A stretch of DNA of 64,000 nucleotides, from contig NC_009634.1 of NCBI RefSeq assembly GCF_000017165.1, positions 1 to 64,000 of the forward strand. The letters run 5' to 3'. Both the position numbers and the translations under genes were made by a program. Under the pieces are notes generated by a model that saw only the letters and a list, made by a program, of their open reading frames with translations, did no database searches and had not been told where the DNA came from. Every line of letters starts with the position of its first letter. Within the stretch, counting starts at the first letter, position 1. This stretch comes from Methanococcus vannielii SB (GTDB lineage: Archaea > AGJL01 > Methanococci > Methanococcales > Methanococcaceae). Shown one piece after another: positions 51,668 to 61,374 of this stretch.

Positions 51668-52501
51668 ATGATCGAGTCAATTAATCTTGAAATTGGAAAA
51701 TCTTTAGTAAATTTGATTGAATTTTTAATTAAGAACTATTCGTGGTTTTTTGACATAATTTCACAGGTAATAAAGACTATTGCAAATTTTTTCAGTACTT
51801 TACTTTTTTCAATTAATCCATATTTACTGATTTTAATAATCGGGATTATAACTTGGAAAACGGTAAATTTAAAAACTGTTCCATTTGCAGTTATTTTTTT
51901 ATCAATAATACTGATGATGGGATTATGGAATATGTCAATTGCAACAATATCTTTGATTTTAACTTCAACGATAATAGCGCTTTTAATTGGGATCCCTCTT
52001 GGAATATTAAAAGCACGTTCTAAAACTATCAATTTAATCATTAGCCCCATTCTCGACATTATGCAAACCCTTCCATCGTTAGCATACTTAATTCCTGCAG
52101 TACTTTTCTTTGGAATTGGTGAAGTTCCAGGGATTATTGCAACAGTTATATTTGCAATGCCTCCAGCAATAAAACTAACCGCACTTGGAATTGAGCAGGT
52201 ATCGGATGAACTTGTGGAGGTGGGGCGTGCATTTGGGAGCACTTCTTGGCAGATACTAACGAAAATAGAACTGCCAACAGCGCTTCCTTCAATAATGATG
52301 GGGGTAAATCAGGCAATAATGTTATCATTTTCAATGGTCGTTATTGCAGGGTTTATTGGTTCGGGCGGGTTAGGTGAGGTTATAATATCGGGTATTCAAA
52401 GATACAGTTTAGCACCGGCTCTTGAAGCAGGAATTGCTGTTACATTCCTTGCAATGATCTTTGATAGAATTACTCGTAACCTTGTGGGTTCTAAAAATTA
52501 A
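51668..52501 (+). CDS. Glycine betaine ABC transporter permease
   Basis: The membrane subunit of the betaine importer, 277 aa, with about six to seven transmembrane segments and the coupling EAA-type loop ALGIEQVSDELVEVGRAFGSTSWQILTKIELPTALPSIMMGVNQ. That sequence is typical of ProW/OpuAB. It lies between the ATPase and the lipoprotein gene in the same transcript. Confidence 0.94.
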   Translation: MIESINLEIGKSLVNLIEFLIKNYSWFFDIISQVIKTIANFFSTLLFSINPYLLILIIGIITWKTVNLKTVPFAVIFLSIILMMGLWNMSIATISLILTSTIIALLIGIPLGILKARSKTINLIISPILDIMQTLPSLAYLIPAVLFFGIGEVPGIIATVIFAMPPAIKLTALGIEQVSDELVEVGRAFGSTSWQILTKIELPTALPSIMMGVNQAIMLSFSMVVIAGFIGSGGLGEVIISGIQRYSLAPALEAGIAVTFLAMIFDRITRNLVGSKN

Positions 52502-52555
52502 CTTTTAAAATATCATTTAAAAATGAATATATTGAAAATTAGTATGGTGAATATT

Positions 52556-53440
52556 ATGAACTATAAAGCATTACTTATGATTCCAATCTTAAGTTTGGCT
52601 TTACTTTTTTCAGGCTGTCTTAATGCTTCTGAAAATAATGATTCCGAACAAAAATCACTGAATTTAGGACTTCCCCCATGGCCGGGAGTTACCGTTAAAT
52701 CAAACGTTGTAAAAGTTATTCTTGAAGAAAAAGGCTATGCTGTAAAATTAAATTCACTTGATGCAGGACTTGTTTACGCAAAACTTGCAGAAGGGGAACT
52801 TGATGTACTTCTTGCAGGATGGCTACCTGCAACCCATGAAAATTACTGGAACCAGTACGGTGACCAGTTAGATAAAGTAAATGTAAACGTTGAAAAAACT
52901 GCACTCGGACTTGCGGTTCCAAGGCATACATATGAATCAGGTATTCAATCGATTACTGATTTGAAAGGTAATGGAAAAATATTTAATAGTAGAATCGTAG
53001 GGATTGAACCTGGTGCAGGTATCATGTCAAATACTGAAAATGCAATTGAAATTTATGGATTAGAAAATTATGAATTAAAGTCAAGTAGTACGCCCGCTAT
53101 GATGGCAGAACTAGAACGGGCATTTAATAGAAATGAAAATATTATCGTAACAGTCTGGGAACCTCACTCCGTTTTCTTCAGGTTTGATATAGTAATGCTA
53201 GACGACCCTGAAAGAGTATATGGGGATGGGGATAAAGTATATACCATTGCAAGAAAAGGTCTTGAAAGTGACGATCCAGTTCTCTATGAATTTTTTAAAA
53301 AATTCAAAATTACGCCAGAAATTCAAAGTGGATGGATATACGAATATAGTGATGAAGGAAGAAATCCTGAAGATGTTGCAAGAGAATGGGTTAGGAATAA
53401 TTCTGAAATAGTATCTGAGTGGACTTCCCATATGAATTAA
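52556..53440 (+). CDS. Glycine betaine-binding lipoprotein
   Basis: The extracytoplasmic substrate-binding protein of the betaine importer, 294 aa. MNYKALLMIPILSLALLFSGCLNAS ends in a lipobox-like SGC, so it is probably lipid-anchored. GLPPWPGVTVKSNVVKVILEEKGY and VWEPHSVFFRFDIVMLDDPER resemble ProX/OpuAC, whose tryptophan-rich pocket holds quaternary amines (Trp residues at PPWPG, GWLPATHENYW and TVWEPH are visible). The start at 52556 follows GGTGAATATT. It ends the operon. Confidence 0.93.
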   Translation: MNYKALLMIPILSLALLFSGCLNASENNDSEQKSLNLGLPPWPGVTVKSNVVKVILEEKGYAVKLNSLDAGLVYAKLAEGELDVLLAGWLPATHENYWNQYGDQLDKVNVNVEKTALGLAVPRHTYESGIQSITDLKGNGKIFNSRIVGIEPGAGIMSNTENAIEIYGLENYELKSSSTPAMMAELERAFNRNENIIVTVWEPHSVFFRFDIVMLDDPERVYGDGDKVYTIARKGLESDDPVLYEFFKKFKITPEIQSGWIYEYSDEGRNPEDVAREWVRNNSEIVSEWTSHMN

Positions 53441-53554
53441 TTATTTAAAAATACTCTTTTAATTTTTTGTAGTTTTAAATATTATAATGTTTAGAATACC
53501 TCTAAGTTTAGAAAATTTACAAATATAAAAATTATGTAGTTTAAAGGTGTTAAA

Positions 53555-54958
53555 ATGGAAAATAGAAACTATTCAAATGAAGAACTTAAAAAATTTGATA
53601 AAGAATATGTTTGGCACCCATTTACACAAATGAAAGAATATCAAGAAGGAAATCCACTTTTGATTGAAAAAGGAGAGGGAATTTATTTAATTGATGTTGA
53701 CGGCAAAAAATACATGGATGCAGTTTCTTCAATTTGGTGCAATTTTTTTGGGCATTCTGAAAAGAGAATAATTGACGCAATTTATAATCAAGCTTTAAAA
53801 ATTGGCCATTCAACACAATTAGGATGTGGAAATGTTCCTTCAGCAATTTTGGCAAAAAGGTATGTTGATTTTTCACCAAAACAGTTTACAAAAGTATTTT
53901 TTTCTGAAGATGGTGCAGAAGCTGTTGAAATTGCTGTAAAAATGGCCTTTGAATACTGTAAATTAAAAGGATTTTCAAATAAAACAAAGTTTGTATCTGT
54001 AAAAGAAGGTTATCATGGAGATACAATTGGAACAATGAGTGTTGGAGGTAGTGAACTGTTTCATGGGTGTTTTAAGCCGTTATTATTTGATGGATACCAT
54101 GCAAGTACTCCTTATTGTTACAGGTGTAAATACTATGACTTTAAAGATACTGATGAAAGAAATAAACTAGGATGCGAGATGAAATGTCTTTTAGAAATGA
54201 AAGAATTAATAAAAACCCATAAAAATGAAATATTTTGCGTAATTTTAGAAGCGGGCGTCATGGGTTCTGCAGGAATGATTCCTTATCCAAAAGGATACAT
54301 CGAAGGAGTTGCAGAACTCTGCAAAGAACTCGATATTATATTAATACTCGATGAAATCGCAACTTTTGGAAGACTTGGGCGAGTATTTTATTCTGATTTA
54401 GATGAACTAAAAGAGCTTGAAAAACCCGATATTCTATGCCTTGGAAAAGGAATTACTGGCGGATACTTACCACTTGCATTAACTCTTGCAACTGATAAAA
54501 TATACAAAGAATTTTTAGGAACTTTTGATGAGTGTAAACAGCTTTTCCACGGCCACACGTATTCTGGAAACCAGATAACATGTGCATCAGCAATTGAAAC
54601 TTTAAATATTTTAGAAGAAACTAATATCTGCAAAGAAATACGGCCGAACATTGAATTTTTACATGAACGTTTGGATAAATTAAAAGAACTAGCTCCAGTT
54701 GGAGATATTCGAAAATCAGGATATATGATTGGAATTGAACTTGTAAAATATAAAGAAACAAAAGAACCTTATGATTATGGTTACAAAGCAGGATATAAAG
54801 TTGCTGAACGGCTCCTTGAAAAAGGAATTTATATCCGGCCAATTGGAAATACATTAATTTTTGTGCTTCCACTGGTTATCAAATTAAGCGAAATCGAGTT
54901 TTTATGTAAAAAAATTTATGAGTCAATTTCAGAACTTTTAGCTGAAAAAATACTATAA
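53555..54958 (+). CDS. bioA: Adenosylmethionine-8-amino-7-oxononanoate aminotransferase
   Basis: A PLP-dependent transaminase of biotin synthesis that makes 7,8-diaminopelargonate. KFDKEYVWHPFTQMKEY at the N terminus is the BioA signature, DEIATFGRLGRVF binds PLP, and CLGKGITGGYLPLAL carries the Schiff-base lysine. The 467 aa length is normal, with the cysteine-rich insert YCYRCKYYDF that some archaeal forms carry. No other biotin gene is adjacent. Confidence 0.93.
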   Translation: MENRNYSNEELKKFDKEYVWHPFTQMKEYQEGNPLLIEKGEGIYLIDVDGKKYMDAVSSIWCNFFGHSEKRIIDAIYNQALKIGHSTQLGCGNVPSAILAKRYVDFSPKQFTKVFFSEDGAEAVEIAVKMAFEYCKLKGFSNKTKFVSVKEGYHGDTIGTMSVGGSELFHGCFKPLLFDGYHASTPYCYRCKYYDFKDTDERNKLGCEMKCLLEMKELIKTHKNEIFCVILEAGVMGSAGMIPYPKGYIEGVAELCKELDIILILDEIATFGRLGRVFYSDLDELKELEKPDILCLGKGITGGYLPLALTLATDKIYKEFLGTFDECKQLFHGHTYSGNQITCASAIETLNILEETNICKEIRPNIEFLHERLDKLKELAPVGDIRKSGYMIGIELVKYKETKEPYDYGYKAGYKVAERLLEKGIYIRPIGNTLIFVLPLVIKLSEIEFLCKKIYESISELLAEKIL

Positions 54959-55009
54959 TATTTAGTAATTATAATTATTTTTTAAATATAAATTACTCGA
55001 TTTTATTAC

Positions 55010-56176
55010 TTATCTAAATACTTTTTTAAATAAAAATGGTGTTAAAATTATTGTAAACATTATAAATATCAATGTTGCAGCAATAAATGTTGATATATTT
55101 TTTTCCAAAATTATTCCGGCAGTAACTGCAATCATTAAGTTAATTAGCGCAATTTCTGCCCTTGGAACTGATGTTGAAGCAAGTTGTAATGCTTCTTTAA
55201 GATTCCATTTTCCAAATACTTTTGCTCCAATTCCCCAGCCTAAAAATTTACTGAATACTCCAACAATAATAAATATTGCTGAAAGAAAGAGGGCATCAAA
55301 ATTTAAAAATGCGTATAAATTAAGTTTTGCTCCAGTATATATAAAAAATAAAGGGATTAAAAACGAATTTCCAATAGATTTCAATTCTTTTGAAAGCATT
55401 TTTCCTTCTGAAGTTTTCGATAATATTAAACCAGCCATAAACGCACCTTCAATTGCAACGTCAAACCAGTTTTGGGATAAAAAAGAAAATAAAAACATTA
55501 ATCCGAGTGTAAATGATAAAACACTTTTTTCAATGTGCAATTTTTCAGCTAAATTTATATATTTTTTAATTAATTTAAAGCCTAAATACCCGGTTAATAT
55601 AAAAAATAATATAATTTTTCCAGCAATTTCAAATAAATTTCCAGAACCAATCACTACAATTAAAAGAATAATCCCTAAAAAATCATCAATAATGCTTGCA
55701 CTAATGGCTACAGCACCTACATCGGTTTTTAAAACATTTAAATCCATTAAAAGTCGTGTAGTTATGCCTATACTAGTTGCAGTAAGAATTACTCCGCCAA
55801 TAACTGATTCTTTACTGGTATATCCAAAATTTGAAAGAATAATATATCCTAAAATTAATGGAAAAACCACGCCAAGAAGTGCGGTTATAATAGATATCCC
55901 TTCTGTTTTTTTAATTTTATGTATGTCTATTTCAAGCCCACTTAAAAACAAAAGAAACATTATTCCAAGAGTTGATAAAAAACTAAAAACTTCATTTTCA
56001 TGAATAGTTATGTATTTTGGATCAATTATTCCAAAAAATAAAAGATTTCCAAAGATTATACCAACAAGTAATTCCCCAAAAACACTTGGAAGCCCGATTC
56101 GCCACATTATTTCGTTTCCAATTTTTCCAAGAATCAGAAATATTCCAATAGTAAAAAGCACCCAAGAAAGTTCCAA
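55010..56176 (-). CDS. CPA2-family Na+/H+ (or K+/H+) antiporter
   Basis: A 388-aa polytopic membrane protein of the monovalent cation:proton antiporter-2 family, with about 12 helices. FGELLVGIIFGNLLFFGI, LGIMFLLFLSGLEID and SASIIDDFLGIILLIVV are the hallmark segments; the two adjacent aspartates of the last would be the cation site. It lacks the cytoplasmic TrkA-type domain of KefB. The start is TTG after AAGGTG. It is 9 nt downstream of the CBS gene and cotranscribed with it. Confidence 0.9.
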   Translation of the reverse strand: MELSWVLFTIGIFLILGKIGNEIMWRIGLPSVFGELLVGIIFGNLLFFGIIDPKYITIHENEVFSFLSTLGIMFLLFLSGLEIDIHKIKKTEGISIITALLGVVFPLILGYIILSNFGYTSKESVIGGVILTATSIGITTRLLMDLNVLKTDVGAVAISASIIDDFLGIILLIVVIGSGNLFEIAGKIILFFILTGYLGFKLIKKYINLAEKLHIEKSVLSFTLGLMFLFSFLSQNWFDVAIEGAFMAGLILSKTSEGKMLSKELKSIGNSFLIPLFFIYTGAKLNLYAFLNFDALFLSAIFIIVGVFSKFLGWGIGAKVFGKWNLKEALQLASTSVPRAEIALINLMIAVTAGIILEKNISTFIAATLIFIMFTIILTPFLFKKVFR

Positions 56177-56185
56177 AAAAACACC

Positions 56186-56662
56186 TTAAAAACATAGTTC
56201 TAAAAACTTATTTATTAAAATCCTAAGACTTATTTCTCCTATAAGCCTATTTTCATCATTTACTACTGCAAGTAACTGTAAATTATAATTTTTCATTTTT
56301 TCTAAGGATTCCAAAACCGTTTTTTCATGATTTATCGTAACTGCACTTTTTTCCATCACATCACCTGCTGTTTCGGCCCCACTAAACGCAGACACAAATG
56401 CCTTTTTGGAATTTCCAATAAACATTGAATGTTTTTCTGGAGGCATTAAAAAATTAATAACATCAAGGTACCTAATAACTCCTATAAGTTTTCCATCTTC
56501 TTTACAATCAATTACCCAAACATGGTGCCGGGTTTTTAATATTTCTAAAACCTCCATGATTTTTGAATCAAAACATAATACAGGCATTGTTTTTGGAGGC
56601 GGAAGAATATGCTTTATTTTTATTGAATGGTATTTGGAAATTGCACTTTCAAGGTTTTTCAT
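56186..56662 (-). CDS. CBS-domain protein, possible antiporter regulator
   Basis: A 158-aa protein with two CBS motifs: PPPKTMPVLCFDSKIMEVLEILKTRHHVWVID with GVIRYLDVINF, and VMEKSAVTINHEKTVLESLEKMKNYNLQLLAVV with GEISLRILI. The order in front of the antiporter, 9 nt apart, suggests nucleotide-dependent control of the antiporter, as CBS pairs do for other transporters. That role is inference. It follows the nif operon after about 195 bp with T runs, so it probably has its own promoter. Confidence 0.85.
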   Translation of the reverse strand: MKNLESAISKYHSIKIKHILPPPKTMPVLCFDSKIMEVLEILKTRHHVWVIDCKEDGKLIGVIRYLDVINFLMPPEKHSMFIGNSKKAFVSAFSGAETAGDVMEKSAVTINHEKTVLESLEKMKNYNLQLLAVVNDENRLIGEISLRILINKFLELCF

Positions 56663-56699
56663 ACTAACTCCTTTAAAATAGCTTTATTCTATATATTTA

Positions 56700-56857
56700 T
56701 TTGATAATTAATTAAACCTTTCTTTTTCTTTTTAATATTGATTTATAAAATAAACTAAAATAAAAAAATATTTAACGATATCCTCAAACTTTTGGATTTT
56801 TAAAAAATGTCATTATATTACCATATTTTACCATCTATTTTAATAACTAGTAAATAC
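56700..56857 (-). terminator. Probable end of the nif transcript
   Basis: Reading on the minus strand after nifX, ATTTTTTAAAAATCC (around 56800) and AAATATTTTTTTATTT (around 56765) give two runs of six to seven T, sufficient for archaeal intrinsic termination. Nothing else is seen in this gap of about 195 bp. Confidence 0.45.
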
Positions 56858-57178
56858 TCATGAAAACATATATTCTTTTAACGCTTCTTTTAATGTATTC
56901 TTAGATATTACTACCTTAATACCATTTTTTTCCAGTATTGACTTTGGAATGTCCCCAATTTTACTACAAAATATTATTTGACAGTCTTTTAATAGTTCAA
57001 GTGCACCATTCCACCGGTCTTTATGTTCATTTATATGCTTTGTAGGGTTTTCCCTTAACTCTAGGAATTCTGCTATTTTATCGTTTATTTCAAAAATAAG
57101 AAAATGAGTAGACGATCCAAAATGCATGTTAATGTTTACGCCATCAGTTGAGGAAACAGCTATTTTTAAGGTTTTCAT
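56858..57178 (-). CDS. nifX: NifX-like nitrogenase cofactor carrier
   Basis: A 106-aa protein of the NifX/NifB-C (dinitrogenase iron-molybdenum cofactor-binding) fold: KIAVSSTDGVNINMHFGSSTHFLIFEI at the start, then KDRWNGALELLKDCQIIFCSKIGDIPKSILEKNGIKVVI. NifX carries FeMo-co precursors from NifB to NifEN. It overlaps the end of nifN by 35 nt, and the start at 57178 follows GGAGGTACAAA. It is the last gene of the nif operon. T-rich sequence follows within 60 nt. Confidence 0.88.
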   Translation of the reverse strand: MKTLKIAVSSTDGVNINMHFGSSTHFLIFEINDKIAEFLELRENPTKHINEHKDRWNGALELLKDCQIIFCSKIGDIPKSILEKNGIKVVISKNTLKEALKEYMFS

Positions 57179-58520
57179 TTTGTACCTCCTTATCTTCATC
57201 TAATGCCCATCCAAACTCATCAAAGTACCTGTCGAGAATTGTATTTGTTATTGTATCCACAAGTTTAATTCCTGCTGAATAGCCTAAACAGGTTATTCTT
57301 TGAGCTCCAACCCTATCGTAAATTGGGAACCCCATTCTAATCAAGGGTATATTTTCAGCACCTGCAATTCTTGATCCATATGAATTTCCAATCAATAAAT
57401 CCACTTTTGATTTTTTTATTTCCTGATGAAGGTCATATAAATCCCCTCCAGAAAGAATTACTGGCTTATCCTTACTGTTTTTTGTTATTTCATTTATATC
57501 ATTTATAAACGCTTCACTTTCGTTACCAGTACAGACAATTGAAGGAATCATTCCAAGTTCCATTACAAATCTTGTAAATCCAACTACAATGTCAGGGTCG
57601 CCATAGATTGCAACTTTTCGTCCAAAATTATGCTGGTGGGCGTCAATCATTGCATCAATCAACTTTCCACGTTCTTTTTGAATCTTATTGGGGATTTCGA
57701 CATTTGAAATTTTAGTAATTTCATTTAAAAATTCATCAGTATTTTGTAGCCCAATTGGAAGGTATGTCGAAATTGATTTTATTTTATAAGTTTCTTCAAG
57801 GAATTTTGCAGCAGAACTCGCATGTTTACACAGTGAAACTGTTGCATAAGAATTTGCAGTATCTTTAATTTCGTTTACCGTTGTTCCGGCATTTGGCATG
57901 AATGAAACGTCTCCATCAAATGGGGCGTCCAATGACTCCGATGTATCAGTTAAAATTATGTAATCAATACCAATTTCCTGTAATATCCGTTTAATTTCTG
58001 CAGTATCGCTTGGTGAGACCATTCCAGTAATTAAATTTAATTTGGAGTTTGATTTTGATGGAGTTGCTAAATTCGAAACAAGTGCCTTAACTGTTGAATC
58101 GTATCCTTCTACATGGGTATTTTTGTAACTTGGGGTTGATATTGGTACTAAATACGGCAAATCTTCATTTTTTGTTTTAAAAAGCCGGATTATTCCTTCA
58201 ACGTCGTCCCCAATAGTTTCACTAAGACAGCTTGTAGTTATGCCTATTATTTCGGGTTTATAAATTTTGCAGACGTTTTTAATTGCATTCTTTAAGTTTT
58301 CTTCACCTCCGAGTACGGCGTTTGCTTCACTCATTGATGTTGACGACACGCTTACAGGTTCTTTGAAGTGACGGCCGAGTTGAAATCTCATGTACGTGCT
58401 GCATCCGTGAGAACCGTGTATCAACGGCATTGCATTTTTCACACCAAGTAATGCGAGTATTGCCCCCATTGGCTGGCATATTTTACAGGGATTTATTACA
58501 GCAAATTTTTTATCATTCAT
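57144..58520 (-). CDS. nifN: Nitrogenase cofactor scaffold protein NifN
   Basis: The beta-like subunit of the NifEN scaffold on which FeMo-co is finished, 458 aa. NPCKICQPMGAILALLGVKNAMPLIHGSHGCSTYMRFQLGRHF resembles NifK around its P-cluster cysteines, and GITTSCLSETIGDD carries the third. [37 protein letters not shown] is the shared core. It follows nifE by 9 nt. Its position after nifE and the lesser conservation distinguish it from NifK. Confidence 0.95.
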   Translation of the reverse strand: MNDKKFAVINPCKICQPMGAILALLGVKNAMPLIHGSHGCSTYMRFQLGRHFKEPVSVSSTSMSEANAVLGGEENLKNAIKNVCKIYKPEIIGITTSCLSETIGDDVEGIIRLFKTKNEDLPYLVPISTPSYKNTHVEGYDSTVKALVSNLATPSKSNSKLNLITGMVSPSDTAEIKRILQEIGIDYIILTDTSESLDAPFDGDVSFMPNAGTTVNEIKDTANSYATVSLCKHASSAAKFLEETYKIKSISTYLPIGLQNTDEFLNEITKISNVEIPNKIQKERGKLIDAMIDAHQHNFGRKVAIYGDPDIVVGFTRFVMELGMIPSIVCTGNESEAFINDINEITKNSKDKPVILSGGDLYDLHQEIKKSKVDLLIGNSYGSRIAGAENIPLIRMGFPIYDRVGAQRITCLGYSAGIKLVDTITNTILDRYFDEFGWALDEDKEVQNENLKNSCFLN

Positions 58521-58529
58521 AATATTCCT

Positions 58530-59960
58530 CTACGTCATTTTCTTCGAAAGTCTCCAAACCGGCGTCATAACTGCCGTATGCACAACTCTTGCAAAATTTA
58601 TAAATCCGTTATATCCTGAAAACGCAGTTATCCGATCGTGATTGAAATCACAGTGCGGAACCCCGCATTTTAGGGAAATATATTTTTCTTTAGCCCCAGA
58701 AATTAATATATCCGGCTTATATTCTTTTAAAAGCTTTGCAAGTTCCATTGAATTTGCATCGTCTACAATTAATGTGCCTTCGCAGACGTGTTCCCTGATT
58801 TTTTGGTAGTCTTCGGGCTTTCCGTTTTGAGTACCGCTCATGATAATTTCCATGTCGAGTTCTGAAAATGCGCTTACAAGTGCCCAGGACTTATGGGCTC
58901 CAGAATATATTGCAACAGTCTTTCCGGAAAGGTCTTTTTTGTATTTTGCAATTTCATCCCTAAGATTTTTAATTTCTGAGTTTATGAGTTCTTCTGTTCT
59001 TTTAATCATTTCTTCATCGCCGAAAAACTCTGAAACAGCCCTCAAAGACTTCGTAGTTTCTTCCACTCCAAAGAAATTTACCTTGATAGTTGGTATTTGG
59101 TATTTCTCTTCCATTTTACTTGCAAGATAATTGGAAGATTTCTGGCACTGCACTATGTTTAACTTAGCATGGTGGCATTTTGCAATTTTTTCTACAGTTG
59201 AATCCCCAGTAATTGCAGTCTGTACCTTTACACCCATTTTTTCATATAATGGTATAATTCCAAAGAGGTCTCCTGCAACGTTGAATTCCCCAATTATATT
59301 AATACTGTACGGGTGAACTTCTTCTGGTTCTTTTGTACCTATTAAATAATCAATCATTGCGTCACATGCAAGTTTGTGACCTGCTGACTTGTTAAAGCTT
59401 TTAAACCCTTCTGACTGTACCGGAATAACCCTACATCCTGTTATTTCTTGTGCTTTCTTGCATACTGCTTTTATATCATCCCCGATTAGGCCAACTACGC
59501 AAGTAGAATAAACAAATATTGCAGAAGGAGTGTACAGTCTATTTAATTCAAGTATTGATTCGTATAATTTATTTTCTCCCCCAAATACCACGTCTTTCTC
59601 CCGTAAATCAGTGGAAAATCCGGTTTTATAAAGTTTGTCCCCTGAAGACGTACTTCCCCGAATATCCCATGTACATGCTGCACAGCCTATTGGCCCGTGT
59701 ACGAGGTGTATTGCATCAGTTATCGGCATTAAAACGACTCTAGCTCCACCGTATACGCAGGATCTTTGTGTAATCATGCCCGGAGCTGAATTTTTGTCGC
59801 AGTCTGGAATTGAGTCGCTTTTACCGGAAACACACATGTGTGATTCACGGGATTTTAAAGTATCAATAATGTAGTTTGGGATTTTGACCTCTATGTCAAA
59901 ATCACCGTCTTTACTTGAAATTTCAGTTTTCCGGTTTTCTGTAGCCAGGTTTAAAACCAT
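58530..59960 (-). CDS. nifE: Nitrogenase cofactor scaffold protein NifE
   Basis: The alpha-like subunit of NifEN, 476 aa. Cysteines occur in RSCVYGGARVVLMPITDAIHLVHGPIGCAACTWD and VYSTCVVGLIGDD, as in NifE, and the NifD FeMo-co histidine region is changed to PHCDFNHDRITAFSGYNGFINFAR. The start at 59960 follows GAGGAATACT; the open frame extends a further 31 codons into the end of nifK, but the family begins here. It lies 25 nt after nifK. Confidence 0.95.
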   Translation of the reverse strand: MVLNLATENRKTEISSKDGDFDIEVKIPNYIIDTLKSRESHMCVSGKSDSIPDCDKNSAPGMITQRSCVYGGARVVLMPITDAIHLVHGPIGCAACTWDIRGSTSSGDKLYKTGFSTDLREKDVVFGGENKLYESILELNRLYTPSAIFVYSTCVVGLIGDDIKAVCKKAQEITGCRVIPVQSEGFKSFNKSAGHKLACDAMIDYLIGTKEPEEVHPYSINIIGEFNVAGDLFGIIPLYEKMGVKVQTAITGDSTVEKIAKCHHAKLNIVQCQKSSNYLASKMEEKYQIPTIKVNFFGVEETTKSLRAVSEFFGDEEMIKRTEELINSEIKNLRDEIAKYKKDLSGKTVAIYSGAHKSWALVSAFSELDMEIIMSGTQNGKPEDYQKIREHVCEGTLIVDDANSMELAKLLKEYKPDILISGAKEKYISLKCGVPHCDFNHDRITAFSGYNGFINFARVVHTAVMTPVWRLSKKMT

Positions 59961-59985
59961 AGTATTCCTCGGTTCAATCGATTCC

Positions 59986-61374
59986 TTATTGTTGGAGTTT
60001 CCAGTCTTGAACTTCGTAGTATTTGTCAAGAATCGTGTTCGTGATTCCGTCAATCAAGTTAAGGCCACCGTTGTATCCAACAATAGGCCTTCTTGCAGTT
60101 CCCACTCTATCGTAAACTGGGTATCCAACCCTATAAAGCGGTATTTTATGGTCTTTTGCCATTAATCTACCGTCTGAGTTACCTATCATGATGTCTACCG
60201 GGTTTTCTTTTATGTAAACATCCAATGCTCTTAAATCCTGTCCTAAGAGAACATCTACATCGTCTTCTGATTCTTTAGCTACTTTTTCCATTTCTTTAAC
60301 GAATTCCGGGTTTTTAACACCGACACAAACTACTGAAGGAATCATTCCAAGCTCCGTTACAAATCTTGCAAGTCCTGCGGTTAATGCAGGATCCCCGTAG
60401 ATTGCCACTTTTCTCCCAAACAAGTATCTTGATGAAAGGTCGGCCATTGCGTCAATTAATAATCCTCTTTCGTCGAGAAGGTCGTCTGAAACTTCATTTC
60501 CAGTGAATTTTTTAACTGTTCTTACGAATTCATCAGTATTTTGAACGCCAATTGGAGTTCCACCCACTTTTGAAGGAATTTTGTATTTTCTTTCAAGCGA
60601 CTGAGCACCAGTATTTGCATAACTACAGAGTGATATTGTACCAAGCGAATTTGCTGAATCTTTTATTTCTTCGAGTGGAGTTCCACCTTTTTGGTAGTAG
60701 GGATTTTTTTCAGCTTTTGAAGGCCTGAGTGGTGAGTCAAATGGGTCTGATGTATCGGTAAGCATGATTCCTTCTGTTTTCATGAGTGAAAGAAGGTGTT
60801 TAATTTCCCTAATGTCACCAGGGTTTACGATTCCAGGAACGATGTTTATTTTTTCGTTCTGTTCATCTTTTGGTTCAGCGAGCGTGTCTACAATTGCCTT
60901 TATTGCATTGTCGTATCCCTTGTAGTGCTGTTCAACAAAACTTGGGGTATTTATCTGGACAATTTTTATTTTTTCAGCGGCAGTTACGCCCATTTTCTTT
61001 ACAATTTCGTCTTTGGCCATTTTAATGAAACCACCGACATCATCCCCAATAATTTCACTTGAACATGTTGTTACTACGCCCATGACGTCAGGTTTGAATC
61101 TTGCTGCCAAATTTCCGATACCCGAAATCAAATTTTTTCTTCCACCAAATACTGCGGCATCTTCGTGAAGTGAAGTTACTGCGATATCAGCTGGTTCCCT
61201 AAAATGTCTTGCAAATCCGTATCTTACAAATGTTGAACATCCTTGTGATCCGTGAACTAATGGAAGTCCCCGTTTAATTCCTGATACTGCAAACATTGCA
61301 CCTAATGGTTGGCATGTTACGAGCGGGTTGATTACAGCGGTCCTGTTTTTGTTGATTACGTTTAGATTACTCAT
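59986..61374 (-). CDS. nifK: Nitrogenase molybdenum-iron protein beta chain
   Basis: The beta subunit of dinitrogenase, 462 aa, shorter than the proteobacterial form of about 520, as in other archaea. Cys21 ([14 protein letters not shown]), Cys46 ([12 protein letters not shown]) and Cys104 ([13 protein letters not shown]) are the P-cluster ligands. It overlaps the end of nifD by 4 nt (ATGA), so translation is coupled. Downstream of it come nifE and nifN. Confidence 0.96.
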   Translation of the reverse strand: MSNLNVINKNRTAVINPLVTCQPLGAMFAVSGIKRGLPLVHGSQGCSTFVRYGFARHFREPADIAVTSLHEDAAVFGGRKNLISGIGNLAARFKPDVMGVVTTCSSEIIGDDVGGFIKMAKDEIVKKMGVTAAEKIKIVQINTPSFVEQHYKGYDNAIKAIVDTLAEPKDEQNEKINIVPGIVNPGDIREIKHLLSLMKTEGIMLTDTSDPFDSPLRPSKAEKNPYYQKGGTPLEEIKDSANSLGTISLCSYANTGAQSLERKYKIPSKVGGTPIGVQNTDEFVRTVKKFTGNEVSDDLLDERGLLIDAMADLSSRYLFGRKVAIYGDPALTAGLARFVTELGMIPSVVCVGVKNPEFVKEMEKVAKESEDDVDVLLGQDLRALDVYIKENPVDIMIGNSDGRLMAKDHKIPLYRVGYPVYDRVGTARRPIVGYNGGLNLIDGITNTILDKYYEVQDWKLQQ

